DNA from: Deferribacteres bacterium
GTDB taxonomy: Bacteria; Chrysiogenota; Deferribacteres; Deferribacterales; Geovibrionaceae
Assembly: GCA_023395255.1 (NCBI GenBank)
Contig: JAEWZN010000006.1
Span: 42,468 to 106,467, forward strand
Length of the DNA stretch: 64,000 nt
Direction of reading: 5' to 3'
Each line of letters begins with the position of its first letter. Positions within the stretch are counted from its first letter, which is position 1. The notes below the pieces were generated by a model. It worked only from the letters and a program-made list of their open reading frames with translations. It made no database searches and was not told the DNA's origin. Position numbers and translations under genes: made by a program. This document shows positions 26,355-36,042 of the stretch, piece by piece.

Positions 26355-27878
26355 ATGTTAGGAAACGGAATAAACATAGCCGTGGTGGACATAGGAAGCA
26401 ACACTGTCCGCCTCCAGGTTTCACAGGTTAAGGATAAGAGCTACAGGGTTCTTGAGGAATACAAGGAATCAGTGCGCCTCGGCGATGAGGTGTTCGAATC
26501 CGGAATGATTACGGAGCCCGCCCTCGCCAGACTTTTGCAGAGCCTGAAAGAGGTGCGCGCAATAATAGACAACTGGAAGGTGCATCAGATCCGGGCTGTG
26601 GCAACAGCCTCATTCAGGGCGGCATCAAACTACAGCGAAGTTATTCAGAAGGTGATGGACACCTGCGGCTTCGGCGTTGAGATAATCAGCGGCGAGGAGG
26701 AGGCGCGCTATACCTTCATCGCTGCTTCGGCAAATTTTGAGATAAGCAAGTACCACGCCCTTGTGCTGGATATAGGCGGCGGCAGCGCGGAATATTCCAT
26801 TGTGAACAGAGGAAGGCTTGAAAAAGCGCACAGTGTGGAGCTGGGCTGCAACAGGCTGACCAAAATGTTTTTCAAAAGCGACCCTGTGACTAACTCAGAG
26901 TACCAGACATTGAAGGATTTCCTTGTGAAAGAGGTTCGCAGGTTAAAGCTGCCCAAATCCATCGATCTGGTTATCTGCACCGGCGGCTCAATGGGCAACC
27001 TTTCCACAATCCATTACCTGACAGGCGGCCAGAGGGCTGACAGAACAGTAAAATACCTTGAGCGCAAGCACCTTAAGAAGCTGATAAATGATATAAAAAA
27101 TAAAACCATGAGTGAGCGCATACAGATTCCCGGCATGGAGGAGAAAAGGGCGGATATTATTCTGGCTGCCGCCATGCAAGTGGATGCCGTACTGGAAGAG
27201 ACCGACGGCGAAGGGCTCTACACCCTCAGCGGCGGACTGAGAAGCGGACTCACCATAGACACCATAAACAAGATGGGGCTTGAGCTCCCTTTTCAGCAGA
27301 ATATGGACAATATCCGCCATGCCAGACTCATAGAGATAGGCAACAAGTTCACCTTTGAGGAGCGCCACGCAAGGCAGGTGACAAAGCTCTGTAAAAAGAT
27401 GTTCGACGGGCTTTACGCTGAGCTCGGTCTTGAAAAAAGCGACTGGCCTGTGCTTGAGGCTGCCTCTCTTCTGCATGACATAGGCAACTATATTTCATAC
27501 TCCAAGCACCATAAACATTCGCAGTACCTTATAATGAACTCCGACCTCATGGGCTACAACCACGATGAAATAAACATGATAGGCAACATCGCCAGATACC
27601 ACCGCAAGAGCCCGCCCCGCTCATCCCACAGGCTTTTTAATATGATGGACGAGGCCGACCGACACAAAACAGCGGCAATGAGCGCCGTTCTCCGCGCAGC
27701 GGACGGGCTGGACAGATCGCACAAGTCTCTGGTGAGGGATGTGGAAGTGCATGTTAAACCTAAGAAGATAGAGATTAAGCTTGTTTCCGAGTACAACCTT
27801 TCCCTTGAAAAGAAAAAGTTCGAGATGAAAAAGGACCTTCTGGAAGAGATAAGCGGTAAGGAGCTGGTTATTCTATGA
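26355..27878 (+). CDS. ppx: Exopolyphosphatase / pppGpp phosphatase (Ppx/GppA), intact
   Basis: A 507-aa enzyme of the actin-like ASKHA fold. Phosphate-binding loop 1 is AVVDIGSNTVRLQV, the catalytic Glu lies in SGEEEARYTF, and loop 2 is DIGGGSAEYSI; all match functional Ppx/GppA proteins. The C-terminal domain is HD-type (LLHDIGNYISYSKHHKHS) and intact. It releases phosphate from polyphosphate or removes the 5' phosphate of pppGpp. The gene overlaps the following paralogue by 4 nt and is followed by ppk, so synthesis and breakdown are encoded together. GGAG is 7 nt before the ATG. Confidence 0.93.
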   Translation: MLGNGINIAVVDIGSNTVRLQVSQVKDKSYRVLEEYKESVRLGDEVFESGMITEPALARLLQSLKEVRAIIDNWKVHQIRAVATASFRAASNYSEVIQKVMDTCGFGVEIISGEEEARYTFIAASANFEISKYHALVLDIGGGSAEYSIVNRGRLEKAHSVELGCNRLTKMFFKSDPVTNSEYQTLKDFLVKEVRRLKLPKSIDLVICTGGSMGNLSTIHYLTGGQRADRTVKYLERKHLKKLINDIKNKTMSERIQIPGMEEKRADIILAAAMQVDAVLEETDGEGLYTLSGGLRSGLTIDTINKMGLELPFQQNMDNIRHARLIEIGNKFTFEERHARQVTKLCKKMFDGLYAELGLEKSDWPVLEAASLLHDIGNYISYSKHHKHSQYLIMNSDLMGYNHDEINMIGNIARYHRKSPPRSSHRLFNMMDEADRHKTAAMSAVLRAADGLDRSHKSLVRDVEVHVKPKKIEIKLVSEYNLSLEKKKFEMKKDLLEEISGKELVIL

Positions 27879-29392
27879 AAAACGGTCTTTTTGCAACGAT
27901 TAACATAGGCGCCAGTGCTTTCCGCATGCAGATCTCCGAGTTTAATGAAGGGCAGGAGCGCATAATGGAAACTCTGGTGAAGCCCCTCGGCCTCGGTAAG
28001 GACACCTTCACCAAAGGCTACATAACGCTGGACAGTGTTTACAAGGCAACGAATATCCTACAGATGTTCCGCCATAAACTGGACGAGTACGGCATAAAGA
28101 AAAACTACAAATGCGTCTGCACCAGCGGGGTGAGGGAGGCGCGCAACCGCTATTTCCTCATAGACCATGTGATGAACAAGACAGGGCTTAAGCTTGATGT
28201 TATTGAGCCTTCGGATGAGATATACATAAAATACATCGGCGTTAAGAACGACATAAAAAACTTTGAGAGCTACGAGAAAAGGGGTGTTCTGTTCGCCAAT
28301 ATCTCAAGCGGCAACGTATCCATAAACATCCTTAAGGACGACACAAGCATTTTCTCCGGCTCACTCCCGTACGGCAGTCTGCGCCTGCGCCAGCTTTTCA
28401 AGGGAATACCCATACACAGCAGGTACAAGGCGTATAACCAGTATGTGGAGACAATGTTCAACACCATAAACTCGTCCCTCGGCGGTTCGCCTAAGATAAA
28501 ATATCTGGTGTGCTCCGGCAGTTCGGTAAACACTCTCCAGTTCATCTTCGACCCGAAGGAGAACTATTTCCACCGCACAAAGCTTGAGGAGCTTTACGAA
28601 AGAGTTAAGGACAAAACCTCTCAGGAGAACATGACTATGCTGGGTATAAGGATAAGCGAGGCGAAGGTGCTTGTGCCCATGCTTGAGACTTATCTGCGCC
28701 TTATGCAGTTTGTGGGCACGGACAAGGTGCAGTTCAGCCGCAAGTCGTTCCCCAACGTGCTCACGAGATATTACTCAAACAATATACGCGACAACGGTTT
28801 CAGGGGCAGGCTCCGCAACACGCTTTATCATCTGGGCAGACGCTATAACTTTGACGAGCCCCACTCAAAAGTGGTGACCGACTACTCCGTTCAGATTTTC
28901 GATGCCTTGGGCGATCTCCACAACCTCGGCATGAACGAGAGGATGCTCCTTGAAGCGGCGGCGATTCTCCATGACATAGGCTATTATATTGATGCGAAAA
29001 TGCACCATGAGCACTCCTATTACATAGCCAAGGCTTTTGACATGCCCGGTCTGGATCAGGAGCAGATAAAGATAATCGCCTTCCTTGTCCTCATGCACAG
29101 GGTGGGCACGGATGAAACCGCGGAAACAAGACTTTCGTACCTGAATATGGAGACACAGCTTACCATCAGAAAGCTGGTGAGCATTCTGCGCATAGCGGAC
29201 TCGCTGGATACAAGCCACATGCAGCTTGTGGAGAGTGTGGATGTTGAGGTTCTGAGCAGCAAAATAATCATAAAAGCAAGAACCAGAAAGCATGCGTATC
29301 TGGAAAAACTGGGGTTTGACCAGAAAAAGAGTATGTTCCTTGAAACATTCGGTATTCCCGTTGAACTGGAGATGAAGGTACTTTATGAGTGA
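27875..29392 (+). CDS. Ppx/GppA paralogue with degenerate active site
   Basis: A 505-aa protein alignable end to end with the preceding Ppx, but with catalytic motifs lost. Loop 1 reads TINIGASAFRMQI (Asp to Asn, SNT to ASA), the SGEEEA region is EPSDEIYIKY, and loop 2 is ANISSGNVSINI in place of DIGGGS. The C-terminal HD domain keeps LLEAAAILHDIGYY and HHEHS. Polyphosphate hydrolysis by the ASKHA core is therefore unlikely, while the HD part may still be active or bind nucleotides. It overlaps ppx by 4 nt and ppk by 8 nt, and is probably a regulatory partner of one of them (inference). Confidence 0.88.
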   Translation: MKNGLFATINIGASAFRMQISEFNEGQERIMETLVKPLGLGKDTFTKGYITLDSVYKATNILQMFRHKLDEYGIKKNYKCVCTSGVREARNRYFLIDHVMNKTGLKLDVIEPSDEIYIKYIGVKNDIKNFESYEKRGVLFANISSGNVSINILKDDTSIFSGSLPYGSLRLRQLFKGIPIHSRYKAYNQYVETMFNTINSSLGGSPKIKYLVCSGSSVNTLQFIFDPKENYFHRTKLEELYERVKDKTSQENMTMLGIRISEAKVLVPMLETYLRLMQFVGTDKVQFSRKSFPNVLTRYYSNNIRDNGFRGRLRNTLYHLGRRYNFDEPHSKVVTDYSVQIFDALGDLHNLGMNERMLLEAAAILHDIGYYIDAKMHHEHSYYIAKAFDMPGLDQEQIKIIAFLVLMHRVGTDETAETRLSYLNMETQLTIRKLVSILRIADSLDTSHMQLVESVDVEVLSSKIIIKARTRKHAYLEKLGFDQKKSMFLETFGIPVELEMKVLYE

Positions 29393-31397
29393 GTATAAAT
29401 TTATAAACAGGGAAATAAGCTGGCTCCAGTTTAATGAGCGGGTGCTGAGAGAGGCGGAGGACGAGAGTGTCCCGCTTCTGGAAAAGCTTAAGTTTCTGGC
29501 TATCTTCTCGTCCAATCTGGACGAGTTTTTTATGATTCGCGTTGCCGGGCTTTATGATCAGGTGGACGCGAAATACAATATTAAGGATGCCTCCGGCTAC
29601 ACCCCGAAGGAGCTTCTGGCGAAAATATCCGAAACCGCGCACAGGCTGGTTAAGGATCAGCAGAAGATTTTCCGCAAAGTGATAAAGGAATGCGCCAGAC
29701 ACCACATAGTCATCCAGCCGGAGATTGACGGCGAGCTCTCTGACATTGTGGAATCCATATTCAATGACGAGATACAGCCCCTTATCTCCCCCGTTACCCT
29801 GAGCGCGGCGAACCCTTTTCCGTTTATCTACAACCTGCGCCAGTGCATTTTTGTAAAGCTTGAGAGAGCGGGCGAAACCCACTACTCCATAATAATAATT
29901 CCCGAAAACCTCCAGAGAGTGTTCAAAATACGCCTGCACCGCACATACTGCATCACCAGCGAGGAGATAATAGCCCGCTGCCTTCCGCAGGTTTATCCGG
30001 GGTATAAGGTAATGGACAGCTACACTCTCCGCCTTACAAGGAACGCCGACCTCACAGTGGAGGAGGACGAGGCGGAGGATCTGCTGAAAATTATAGAAAA
30101 GAAGCTCCCCTCACGCAAGAAGGGGAATGTGGTCAGGGTTGAGCTTGACAAAACCGCGCCGGATGAGGTGCTTAAGTTTCTCCGGGAACATATAGGCTTT
30201 GATGATGAGGATGTTTACATTGTGGACAAACCCCTTGACCTCACATTCCTTTTCTCCATTGCAGACGGCAACCCGGATCTTATGTACCCTGAGCACAAGC
30301 CGTTTGTGCCCTACGGGCTGACTGCGGATGAGAATATTTTCGACAGGCTGAAGGAGCGGGACTTTGTTTTCTACCGCCCGTATCACGATTTCGGGTTTCA
30401 TTCCGCCCTGATACGCCGCGCTGCTGCGGATGATCAGGTTCTGGCAATAAAAATGACCCTCTACAGGGCTAACCGCGGCTCAAGCATAGTGGAATCCCTC
30501 TCCGAGGCAGCAAGACGCGGCAAGCAGGTCTGCGTGGTGATAGAGCTCAAGGCGCGCTTTGATGAGGAGCGCAACGTGGGCTGGGCAAAAAAGCTTGAGG
30601 AAGCGGGCTGCATAGTCACTTACGGAATACCGGGGCTCAAGATCCACTCCAAAAACCTCCAGATAATAAGAAGGGAACCGCAGGGAATAGTCCGCTACAG
30701 CTATCTTTCCACAGGAAACTTCAATGAGGCGACAGCGAAGATATACACGGACATAGACTACATCACAGCGGATGAAACTGTGGGCAAGGAGTGCGCAAAC
30801 CTGTTCAACCTGCTGATGGGTTATACTGACTACGCTGACTGGGACAGGATAAGCGTCGCACCGACCGGGCTCAAGGCGAAGCTCCTCTCACTCATGGATT
30901 ACGAGATAGAAAATGCAAAGGCGGGGAAAAAGGCAGAGATGATCGTGAAAATCAACTCGCTGATAGATAAGGAGCTTATCATGAAGCTCCATGATGCTTC
31001 CCGCGCAGGTGTTAAGATAGAGATGATAATACGCGGAATCTGCGGTATGACCGCGGGGGTTACGGGGCTGACGGAAAACGTCAGCATACGCAGCATCATC
31101 GGCCGTTTTCTGGAGCATCCCCGCATAATCTGTTTCTATCACGGCGGCAAAAAGCGGCTTTTCATATCCACAGCGGACTGGATGGAGCGCAATATGCACT
31201 CAAGGGTTGAGCATCTTTTCGAGATTACTGATAAAAACGCCAAGGACTTTATGATGACGATACTTTCCAGCAACCTTAAGGACAATACCAAATCCTGGGT
31301 TCTGGAAGGGGAAACATACAGGAAACTCAAACCGGAACCAGGGGAAGAGCCTCATAACACTCAGGAGTTCTTCATAGGTAAGCAGATCGGGCATTAG
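29385..31397 (+). CDS. ppk: Polyphosphate kinase 1
   Basis: A 670-aa enzyme that reversibly makes polyphosphate from ATP. N-terminal domain: FINREISWLQFNERVL and FLAIFSSNLDEFFMIRV. The catalytic core has the autophosphorylated His421 in GLKIHSKNLQIIRR, followed by YLSTGNFNEATAKIYTD, and a second conserved His in HSRVEHLFEI. Domain order and length are normal for Ppk1. It overlaps the degenerate Ppx gene by 8 nt, the tightest coupling in the operon. It ends the island, followed by a 43-aa Cys protein. Confidence 0.96.
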   Translation: MSEYKFINREISWLQFNERVLREAEDESVPLLEKLKFLAIFSSNLDEFFMIRVAGLYDQVDAKYNIKDASGYTPKELLAKISETAHRLVKDQQKIFRKVIKECARHHIVIQPEIDGELSDIVESIFNDEIQPLISPVTLSAANPFPFIYNLRQCIFVKLERAGETHYSIIIIPENLQRVFKIRLHRTYCITSEEIIARCLPQVYPGYKVMDSYTLRLTRNADLTVEEDEAEDLLKIIEKKLPSRKKGNVVRVELDKTAPDEVLKFLREHIGFDDEDVYIVDKPLDLTFLFSIADGNPDLMYPEHKPFVPYGLTADENIFDRLKERDFVFYRPYHDFGFHSALIRRAAADDQVLAIKMTLYRANRGSSIVESLSEAARRGKQVCVVIELKARFDEERNVGWAKKLEEAGCIVTYGIPGLKIHSKNLQIIRREPQGIVRYSYLSTGNFNEATAKIYTDIDYITADETVGKECANLFNLLMGYTDYADWDRISVAPTGLKAKLLSLMDYEIENAKAGKKAEMIVKINSLIDKELIMKLHDASRAGVKIEMIIRGICGMTAGVTGLTENVSIRSIIGRFLEHPRIICFYHGGKKRLFISTADWMERNMHSRVEHLFEITDKNAKDFMMTILSSNLKDNTKSWVLEGETYRKLKPEPGEEPHNTQEFFIGKQIGH

Positions 31398-31473
31398 TCA
31401 TAAGCTTATGTTGCCTTTTGCTTTGTTAAGGTGTATCTTAATAAGACAGAATATATCTTATTAAGGTGCGGTC

Positions 31474-31605
31474 ATGGCAAAGATGTGCAGACTATCAAAA
31501 TCCGAACGGAAAGAAAAACTTGACGGCGAAAAGCCAAAATACATCTGCAAATGCGGCAAAGAAGCCGTAAAGGACAAGCATCTCTGCAAGCCGGAAAAGC
31601 TGTGA
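31474..31605 (+). CDS. 43-aa Cys-rich (zinc-ribbon-like) protein
   Basis: A small basic protein starting MAKMCRLSKSERKEKLDGEK with AAGGTG 6 nt before the ATG. It contains a CKCG pair, an early Cys5 and a later CKPEKL, so four cysteines could bind one metal; about a third of residues are Lys or Arg. Good ribosome site, coding-like composition and position right after ppk support it. A perfect inverted repeat follows at 31638-31675. No family recognised. Confidence 0.7.
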   Translation: MAKMCRLSKSERKEKLDGEKPKYICKCGKEAVKDKHLCKPEKL

Positions 31606-31637
31606 TGTTAAAAATTTGGTTTCTTTGGAAAGAGTTT

Positions 31638-31675
31638 GAGAAAACCTTTCTTTGCCATTAAAGAAAGGTTTTCTC
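31638..31675. terminator. Perfect 16-bp inverted repeat between convergent units
   Basis: Arms GAGAAAACCTTTCTTT and AAAGAAAGGTTTTCTC pair perfectly around GCCATT. It sits between the polyphosphate unit and the convergent pot operon. There is no clean T-run after either arm, so it may stop transcription from both sides by structure or protect RNA ends. Confidence 0.6.
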
Positions 31676-31706
31676 AGTTTAAAGTATCAGTAACATGAAA
31701 CAGGGA

Positions 31707-32735
31707 TTACTTTCCTGTTTTCAGCATTTCCCAGTATTTTTCATATATCAGGATAGCGTCACCCACATCCTCCTGAAACTCTCCTTTTGCTACTATCGCA
31801 TCAGAAGGGTAGGAGATCGGATTGTTTCTCACTTCGGGAGCAAGGAGTTTTTTGCCTTCCTTGTTGGGGATGGCGTATCCTATCTCTTCACTGATTATTT
31901 TAGCTATCTCAGGTCTGAGAACGAAGTTTATGAAAGCGTGTGCCTCGTTGATGTTCTTTGCATTTTTGGGAATGGCAAAGTTGTCCATCCAAAGTATTAC
32001 GCCTTCTTTCGGGTAAACATATCTCATGGAGGGCATCTCTTCCTGAGCAAGGAAGGCCTCGCCGTTCCAGTTCATGCCGATAATAACTTCGCCGTTGATG
32101 TAGGGAACCTTAGGTGATTCCGAGTTAAAGGTGCGCACTGAGGGCATAAGCTTTTTCAGCAGTTCATATGCGGCCTTGATCTCAGCTTCCTTTATTGTGT
32201 TGCCGGAGTAGCCGAGCTGAACAAGCGCCATCTGGAAAACCTCTCGCACATCATCAGTGAGCAGGATTTTTCCTTTGTATTTTGGCTGCCAGAGTACACT
32301 CCAGCTGTCTATTTTATCCTTCACCCTGTCTGCGTTGTAGGAGATTCCGGTGCTTCCCCAGAGATACGGAACGCTGTAATCGTTGCCGGGGTCATAGGGT
32401 TTGTTCAGCAGTGTTTTATCAAGGTTTTTGAAGTTGGTGAGCTTGTTTTTGTCGATTTTGGCAAGGAGGTTTTCCTTCCTCATTTTGCTCACATAGTAGG
32501 TGGAGGGAACAATAAGATCGTATCCTTTCCCGCTTATGAGCTTGACTTTGGCGTACATTGCCTCGTTGCTGTCATAGGTGTTGTAGATTACCTTGATCCC
32601 CGTTTCTTTCTGGAACTTCTGAATTACTTCCTCAGGCATGTACTCTGACCAGTTGTACAGGTAGAGCTCCTTTGCGGATGCCGCAAGGGGCATGCTCATA
32701 ACCAGAAGAAGTGCAAGAATTTTAAAAAGCTTCAT
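31707..32735 (-). CDS. potD: Polyamine ABC transporter, periplasmic binding protein (PotD-like)
   Basis: A 342-aa exported binding protein with a signal peptide (cut near ASAKELYLYNW). Features typical of PotD/PotF proteins include LYLYNWSEYMPEEVIQKFQKETGIKVIY, TYDSNEAMYAKV, YDLIVPSTYYVSKM, PYLWGSTGISYN and WMDNFAIPKNAKN. It binds spermidine or putrescine in the periplasm and delivers it to the PotBC channel. It is the last gene of a leftward four-gene operon and overlaps potC by 4 nt. Ligand choice between putrescine and spermidine cannot be settled by eye. Confidence 0.93.
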   Translation of the reverse strand: MKLFKILALLLVMSMPLAASAKELYLYNWSEYMPEEVIQKFQKETGIKVIYNTYDSNEAMYAKVKLISGKGYDLIVPSTYYVSKMRKENLLAKIDKNKLTNFKNLDKTLLNKPYDPGNDYSVPYLWGSTGISYNADRVKDKIDSWSVLWQPKYKGKILLTDDVREVFQMALVQLGYSGNTIKEAEIKAAYELLKKLMPSVRTFNSESPKVPYINGEVIIGMNWNGEAFLAQEEMPSMRYVYPKEGVILWMDNFAIPKNAKNINEAHAFINFVLRPEIAKIISEEIGYAIPNKEGKKLLAPEVRNNPISYPSDAIVAKGEFQEDVGDAILIYEKYWEMLKTGK

Positions 32736-33499
32736 TTTCTCTCCCTCATCAAGAATTGCGACGTCATAACCATGACGAGCGAAAACAGTAATATAATCGC
32801 GCAGAGCGCGTTTATTTCAGGCTTTACGCCCAACCTAACCATAGAGAATATGCGCAGGGGCAGAACCTCATATCCCGGCCCCGTTACAAAAAAGGAGACA
32901 ATCACATCGTCCAGCGAAAGGGTGAAGCTGAGGAGCCACCCCGCAGCCACCGCAGGGAGAGACATGGGGAGGATTACTGATTTGAAAATCCTCATCTCGT
33001 CCGCGCCGAGGTCTTTTGCCGCTTCTATCACATTTTTGTCAAACCCGCTGAGGCGTGAAAAAACCGTAACCACCACAAAGGGTATGGAGAAGGTTATGTG
33101 CGACACCAGCAGGGTCCAGAAACCAAGTTCAATCTTAACTGATGCAAACAGCACCAGAAGTGATATACCCATGACAATATCCGGCGACATTATCACCACA
33201 TATACGAGGGCATAAAGGAGCTTTTTGCCGAAAAAGCTGTACCTGTAAAGAGTTACCGCTGTCAGTGTGCCTATGACAGTTGCGGCGGATGCGGAGAGAA
33301 ACGCCACCGTAAAAGAGTTGATGGCGGCATCAATCAGCATGGTGTTGGAGGCAAGCTTGCTGTACCAGTCAAGGGTGAAGCCGCGCCAGCCCGTCATGTA
33401 TTTGGATGAGTTAAATGAGTTTACAACAAGGATGATAACCGGGATATAAAGAAAAAGGTAAACCATCAGCATGTATGTGCTTTTGAAGAATCTGCTCAT
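32732..33499 (-). CDS. potC: Polyamine ABC transporter permease (PotC-like)
   Basis: A 255-aa inner-membrane permease with six helices. The EAA motif that docks the ATPase is AAKDLGADEMRIFKSVILPMSLPAV. The N terminus (FLYIPVIILVVNSFNSSK) is typical of PotC. It overlaps potD by 4 nt and potB by 4 nt. Confidence 0.93.
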   Translation of the reverse strand: MSRFFKSTYMLMVYLFLYIPVIILVVNSFNSSKYMTGWRGFTLDWYSKLASNTMLIDAAINSFTVAFLSASAATVIGTLTAVTLYRYSFFGKKLLYALVYVVIMSPDIVMGISLLVLFASVKIELGFWTLLVSHITFSIPFVVVTVFSRLSGFDKNVIEAAKDLGADEMRIFKSVILPMSLPAVAAGWLLSFTLSLDDVIVSFFVTGPGYEVLPLRIFSMVRLGVKPEINALCAIILLFSLVMVMTSQFLMRERK

Positions 33500-34359
33500 A
33501 CCGCACCCTTCTCCCCGGCTTTCTGCACAAGCTTGGTGCTCTTGTAATAAGCAAACAGGAGTACAGCCATAATCCCCGTGAGCACAACGCTCACTGCGGA
33601 GCCGAAGGGCCAGTCACGGGCGGAGAGAAACTGGTTTTTGATCAGGTTGCCGATAAGCAGATCCTTTGCGCCCCCCATGAGGTCGGGTATGTAAAACAGG
33701 CAGAACGAGGGGAGAAAAACCAGAGTGCATCCGGCTATGATCCCCGGCATTGTCAGTGGGATTACAATTTTTATAAAAGTCTGAATCTTCCCTGCGCCGA
33801 GGTCTCCTGCGGCTTCGATATATACTTTGTCCAGCTTTTCTATGCTGGCGTACAGAGGCAGAATCATAAACGGCAGAAGAGAGTAAACCATGCCTATGGT
33901 CACCGCTGTGCCGGTATAGAGAAGCTCCAGCGGCTCATTTATTATACCGAGACCGAGGAGCACGGTGTTCAGCAGTCCGTTTGTTTTAAGCACTATCATA
34001 ATCGCATATGTGCGTATGAGCGAGCTTGTCCAGAAAGGGATGATAATCAGCATGAAGAGTATATTTTTCACCCTGCCTTTAAGCCTTGCCAGCCTGTAAG
34101 CGAAGGGATAGCCCACAACGAGGCATATCAGCATGGAGATAAAGGCCAGCCTGAAAGAATCGGCGAATACTGTAAAATATACGCTGGAAAAAATTCTCTG
34201 GTAGTTTTCAAGGGTGAATGTAAATGTTACGAAATTACTCTCGTGCCTCTCAAGGAAGCTCACGCCGAATACAAGGATATTGGGAACGAAAACAAAAACT
34301 ATAAACCACAGCGAAATGACACTGATAACTGTTGTTTTAAAGAGGCTTCTCTCATTCAT
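33496..34359 (-). CDS. potB: Polyamine ABC transporter permease (PotB-like)
   Basis: A 287-aa inner-membrane permease, six helices, with the EAA loop [25 protein letters not shown]. The start at 34359 (MNERSLF) is chosen because GGAGGTGG lies 9 nt upstream and it overlaps the potA stop by only 8 nt. A longer frame from 34386 would begin with a Trp-rich stretch and overlap potA by 35 nt. Pairs with PotC to form the channel. Confidence 0.92.
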   Translation of the reverse strand: MNERSLFKTTVISVISLWFIVFVFVPNILVFGVSFLERHESNFVTFTFTLENYQRIFSSVYFTVFADSFRLAFISMLICLVVGYPFAYRLARLKGRVKNILFMLIIIPFWTSSLIRTYAIMIVLKTNGLLNTVLLGLGIINEPLELLYTGTAVTIGMVYSLLPFMILPLYASIEKLDKVYIEAAGDLGAGKIQTFIKIVIPLTMPGIIAGCTLVFLPSFCLFYIPDLMGGAKDLLIGNLIKNQFLSARDWPFGSAVSVVLTGIMAVLLFAYYKSTKLVQKAGEKGAV

Positions 34360-35452
34360 CGGCCAGAACCACCTCCCAGCCGCCAACCCAGCTTACCGCC
34401 ACATCCTGTCCCAGTTTGTAGTCGAATTCCTCATACTCCTCATCAAAAAACTCACTGGCGAGAAGTTTTTTGCCCGAAGGCAGAACAATTATGGATTCAA
34501 GGGTTGCGCCTTTGTAGGTGGTTTCCTCCACCCTGCCGAAAATGGAACCCGCTTCCGGTTTTTCGGTTTTTGCGAGTTCAGCAACCCGCAGGTCTTCCGG
34601 GCGGAGAAGAATATTTACTTTCATCCCTTCCGCAGGGCGTTTCTTTGTATGTATTTCACAGGAGAAGCCTTCGATTTTACAGGCAAATCCGTTGTCAGTG
34701 TGTTTTTCCACCACAGAGTCCAGAATGTTTATCTCACCCACGAAACGGGCGACAAAAAGGTTCGCCGGCTGCTCATAAACCTGCTTGGGCGTACCGGACT
34801 GCTGTATAACCCCTTCATCCATAACGATAACACGGTCGGACATGCTGAGCGCCTCTTCCTGATCGTGAGTTACGAAGATGAAGGTTATCCCCAGCCTGCG
34901 CTGAAGCTGCTTAAGCTCAACCTGCATCTGTTTGCGGAGCTTGAAGTCCAGAGCGGAAAGGGGCTCATCAAGCAGCAGTATGCGCGGCTTTTTCACCACA
35001 GCGCGGGCTATGGCCACCCTTTGCTGCTGACCGCCTGAAAGCTGGCTGGGTTTTCTGTCAGCATATTCGGACATTTTTACCATGCGGAGAACTTCATCCA
35101 CATGGGTTTTGATCTCGGATTTCGGCATTTTGTCCATATTAAGCCCGAAAGCGACATTTTCAAAAACTGTCATGTGAGGGAAGAGGGCATAGCTCTGAAA
35201 AACCGTATTGACGTGTCTTTTGTTGGACGGAAGGTCGGTTATGTCATCTCCGGCGAGAAGTATTCTCCCCTCACCTGGCTGTTCAAACCCAGCAATAAGC
35301 CGGAGTATTGTTGTTTTGCCGCATCCGGACGGACCGAGAAGGGTAACAAACTCCCCGTCAGATATGGAGAGATTGAGATTCTTCAAAATGGTATTATCGC
35401 CGAACGATTTTGTAATGTTGTTCAGTTCTATTATCGGTGCATTATGTTTCAT
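34352..35452 (-). CDS. potA: Polyamine ABC transporter ATPase (PotA-like)
   Basis: A 366-aa ATPase, first gene of the pot operon. Walker [11 protein letters not shown] loop ([11 protein letters not shown]), signature [10 protein letters not shown], Walker [14 protein letters not shown] and the H-loop region ([10 protein letters not shown]) are all present. A C-terminal TOBE-like regulatory domain starts after about residue 240. It couples ATP hydrolysis to polyamine import. The order A-B-C-D with overlapping genes matches classic pot operons. Confidence 0.94.
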   Translation of the reverse strand: MKHNAPIIELNNITKSFGDNTILKNLNLSISDGEFVTLLGPSGCGKTTILRLIAGFEQPGEGRILLAGDDITDLPSNKRHVNTVFQSYALFPHMTVFENVAFGLNMDKMPKSEIKTHVDEVLRMVKMSEYADRKPSQLSGGQQQRVAIARAVVKKPRILLLDEPLSALDFKLRKQMQVELKQLQRRLGITFIFVTHDQEEALSMSDRVIVMDEGVIQQSGTPKQVYEQPANLFVARFVGEINILDSVVEKHTDNGFACKIEGFSCEIHTKKRPAEGMKVNILLRPEDLRVAELAKTEKPEAGSIFGRVEETTYKGATLESIIVLPSGKKLLASEFFDEEYEEFDYKLGQDVAVSWVGGWEVVLADE

Positions 35453-36042
35453 TCCGCACTATTTACAGGAAAATTACAAACTATGTCAAGTTTTTCAGTT
35501 GAATTTTCGTAACATATTGCAGATTCGTGACAAAATACATGTTCAGAATTTCTGTTTCATGTGTGAAAAAGTGTGTTTCATGGATGTATCTGAGGCAGTA
35601 TTTCATATAAAATGGCATATTTTGTAAATGACGGCAGTAAAAGATGGGTTAAAATGCATGAAAAACACATAATTGTATAAAAAATCCATTCGTGAAAACA
35701 TGGGTTTCTAAAGAAACAAAATTGTCTTTTCGTTCTGTTCCACTTGCGGTTAACTTTTATCCGAAAATATTTAAAACATTGTTAATATTTATACATACTT
35801 TCGATGTGTCACTATTGATTCTGTGTCCAATAATAGCTATTGATATTATTGATGAGTTCTTTATGCCTATATTATCAGATGTTTATGAAAAGATACACGG
35901 TTCTGTTTTTGCGGTATTTTTATGGTTAAATTATACACCCATTATTAAATAGGGGGTGGTTGTTTTATTAGTGAAAAACTTTTTATTCTGTCTTGAAATG
36001 CCGATGGAATGGTGTATTGTGAAGAACAAGAGGTGATGCAAT
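35453..36042. other. 590-bp AT-rich intergenic region
   Basis: The region divides the leftward pot operon from a rightward small gene. It must hold the potA promoter. A possible 86-codon frame (35692-35952, GTG start, hydrophobic middle) has no ribosome site, and I do not call it a gene. No repeats, tRNA or clear RNA structure seen. Confidence 0.5.

Noticed and set aside
26485..26505. tRNA-like TTCGAATCC arm
   Set aside because: It lies inside the intact ppx reading frame and no acceptor or anticodon arms surround it.
29268..29939. 223-codon minus-strand frame across the ppk start
   Set aside because: Ppk1 and the degenerate Ppx are unambiguous on the plus strand; this is a shadow frame.
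34243..34809. Long plus-strand frame opposite potA
   Set aside because: potA has every ABC ATPase motif on the other strand; this frame is Pro/Arg-rich with no ribosome site.
35692..35952. 86-codon hydrophobic frame in the pot upstream region
   Set aside because: GTG start with no ribosome site in very AT-rich DNA; not enough to call a gene.
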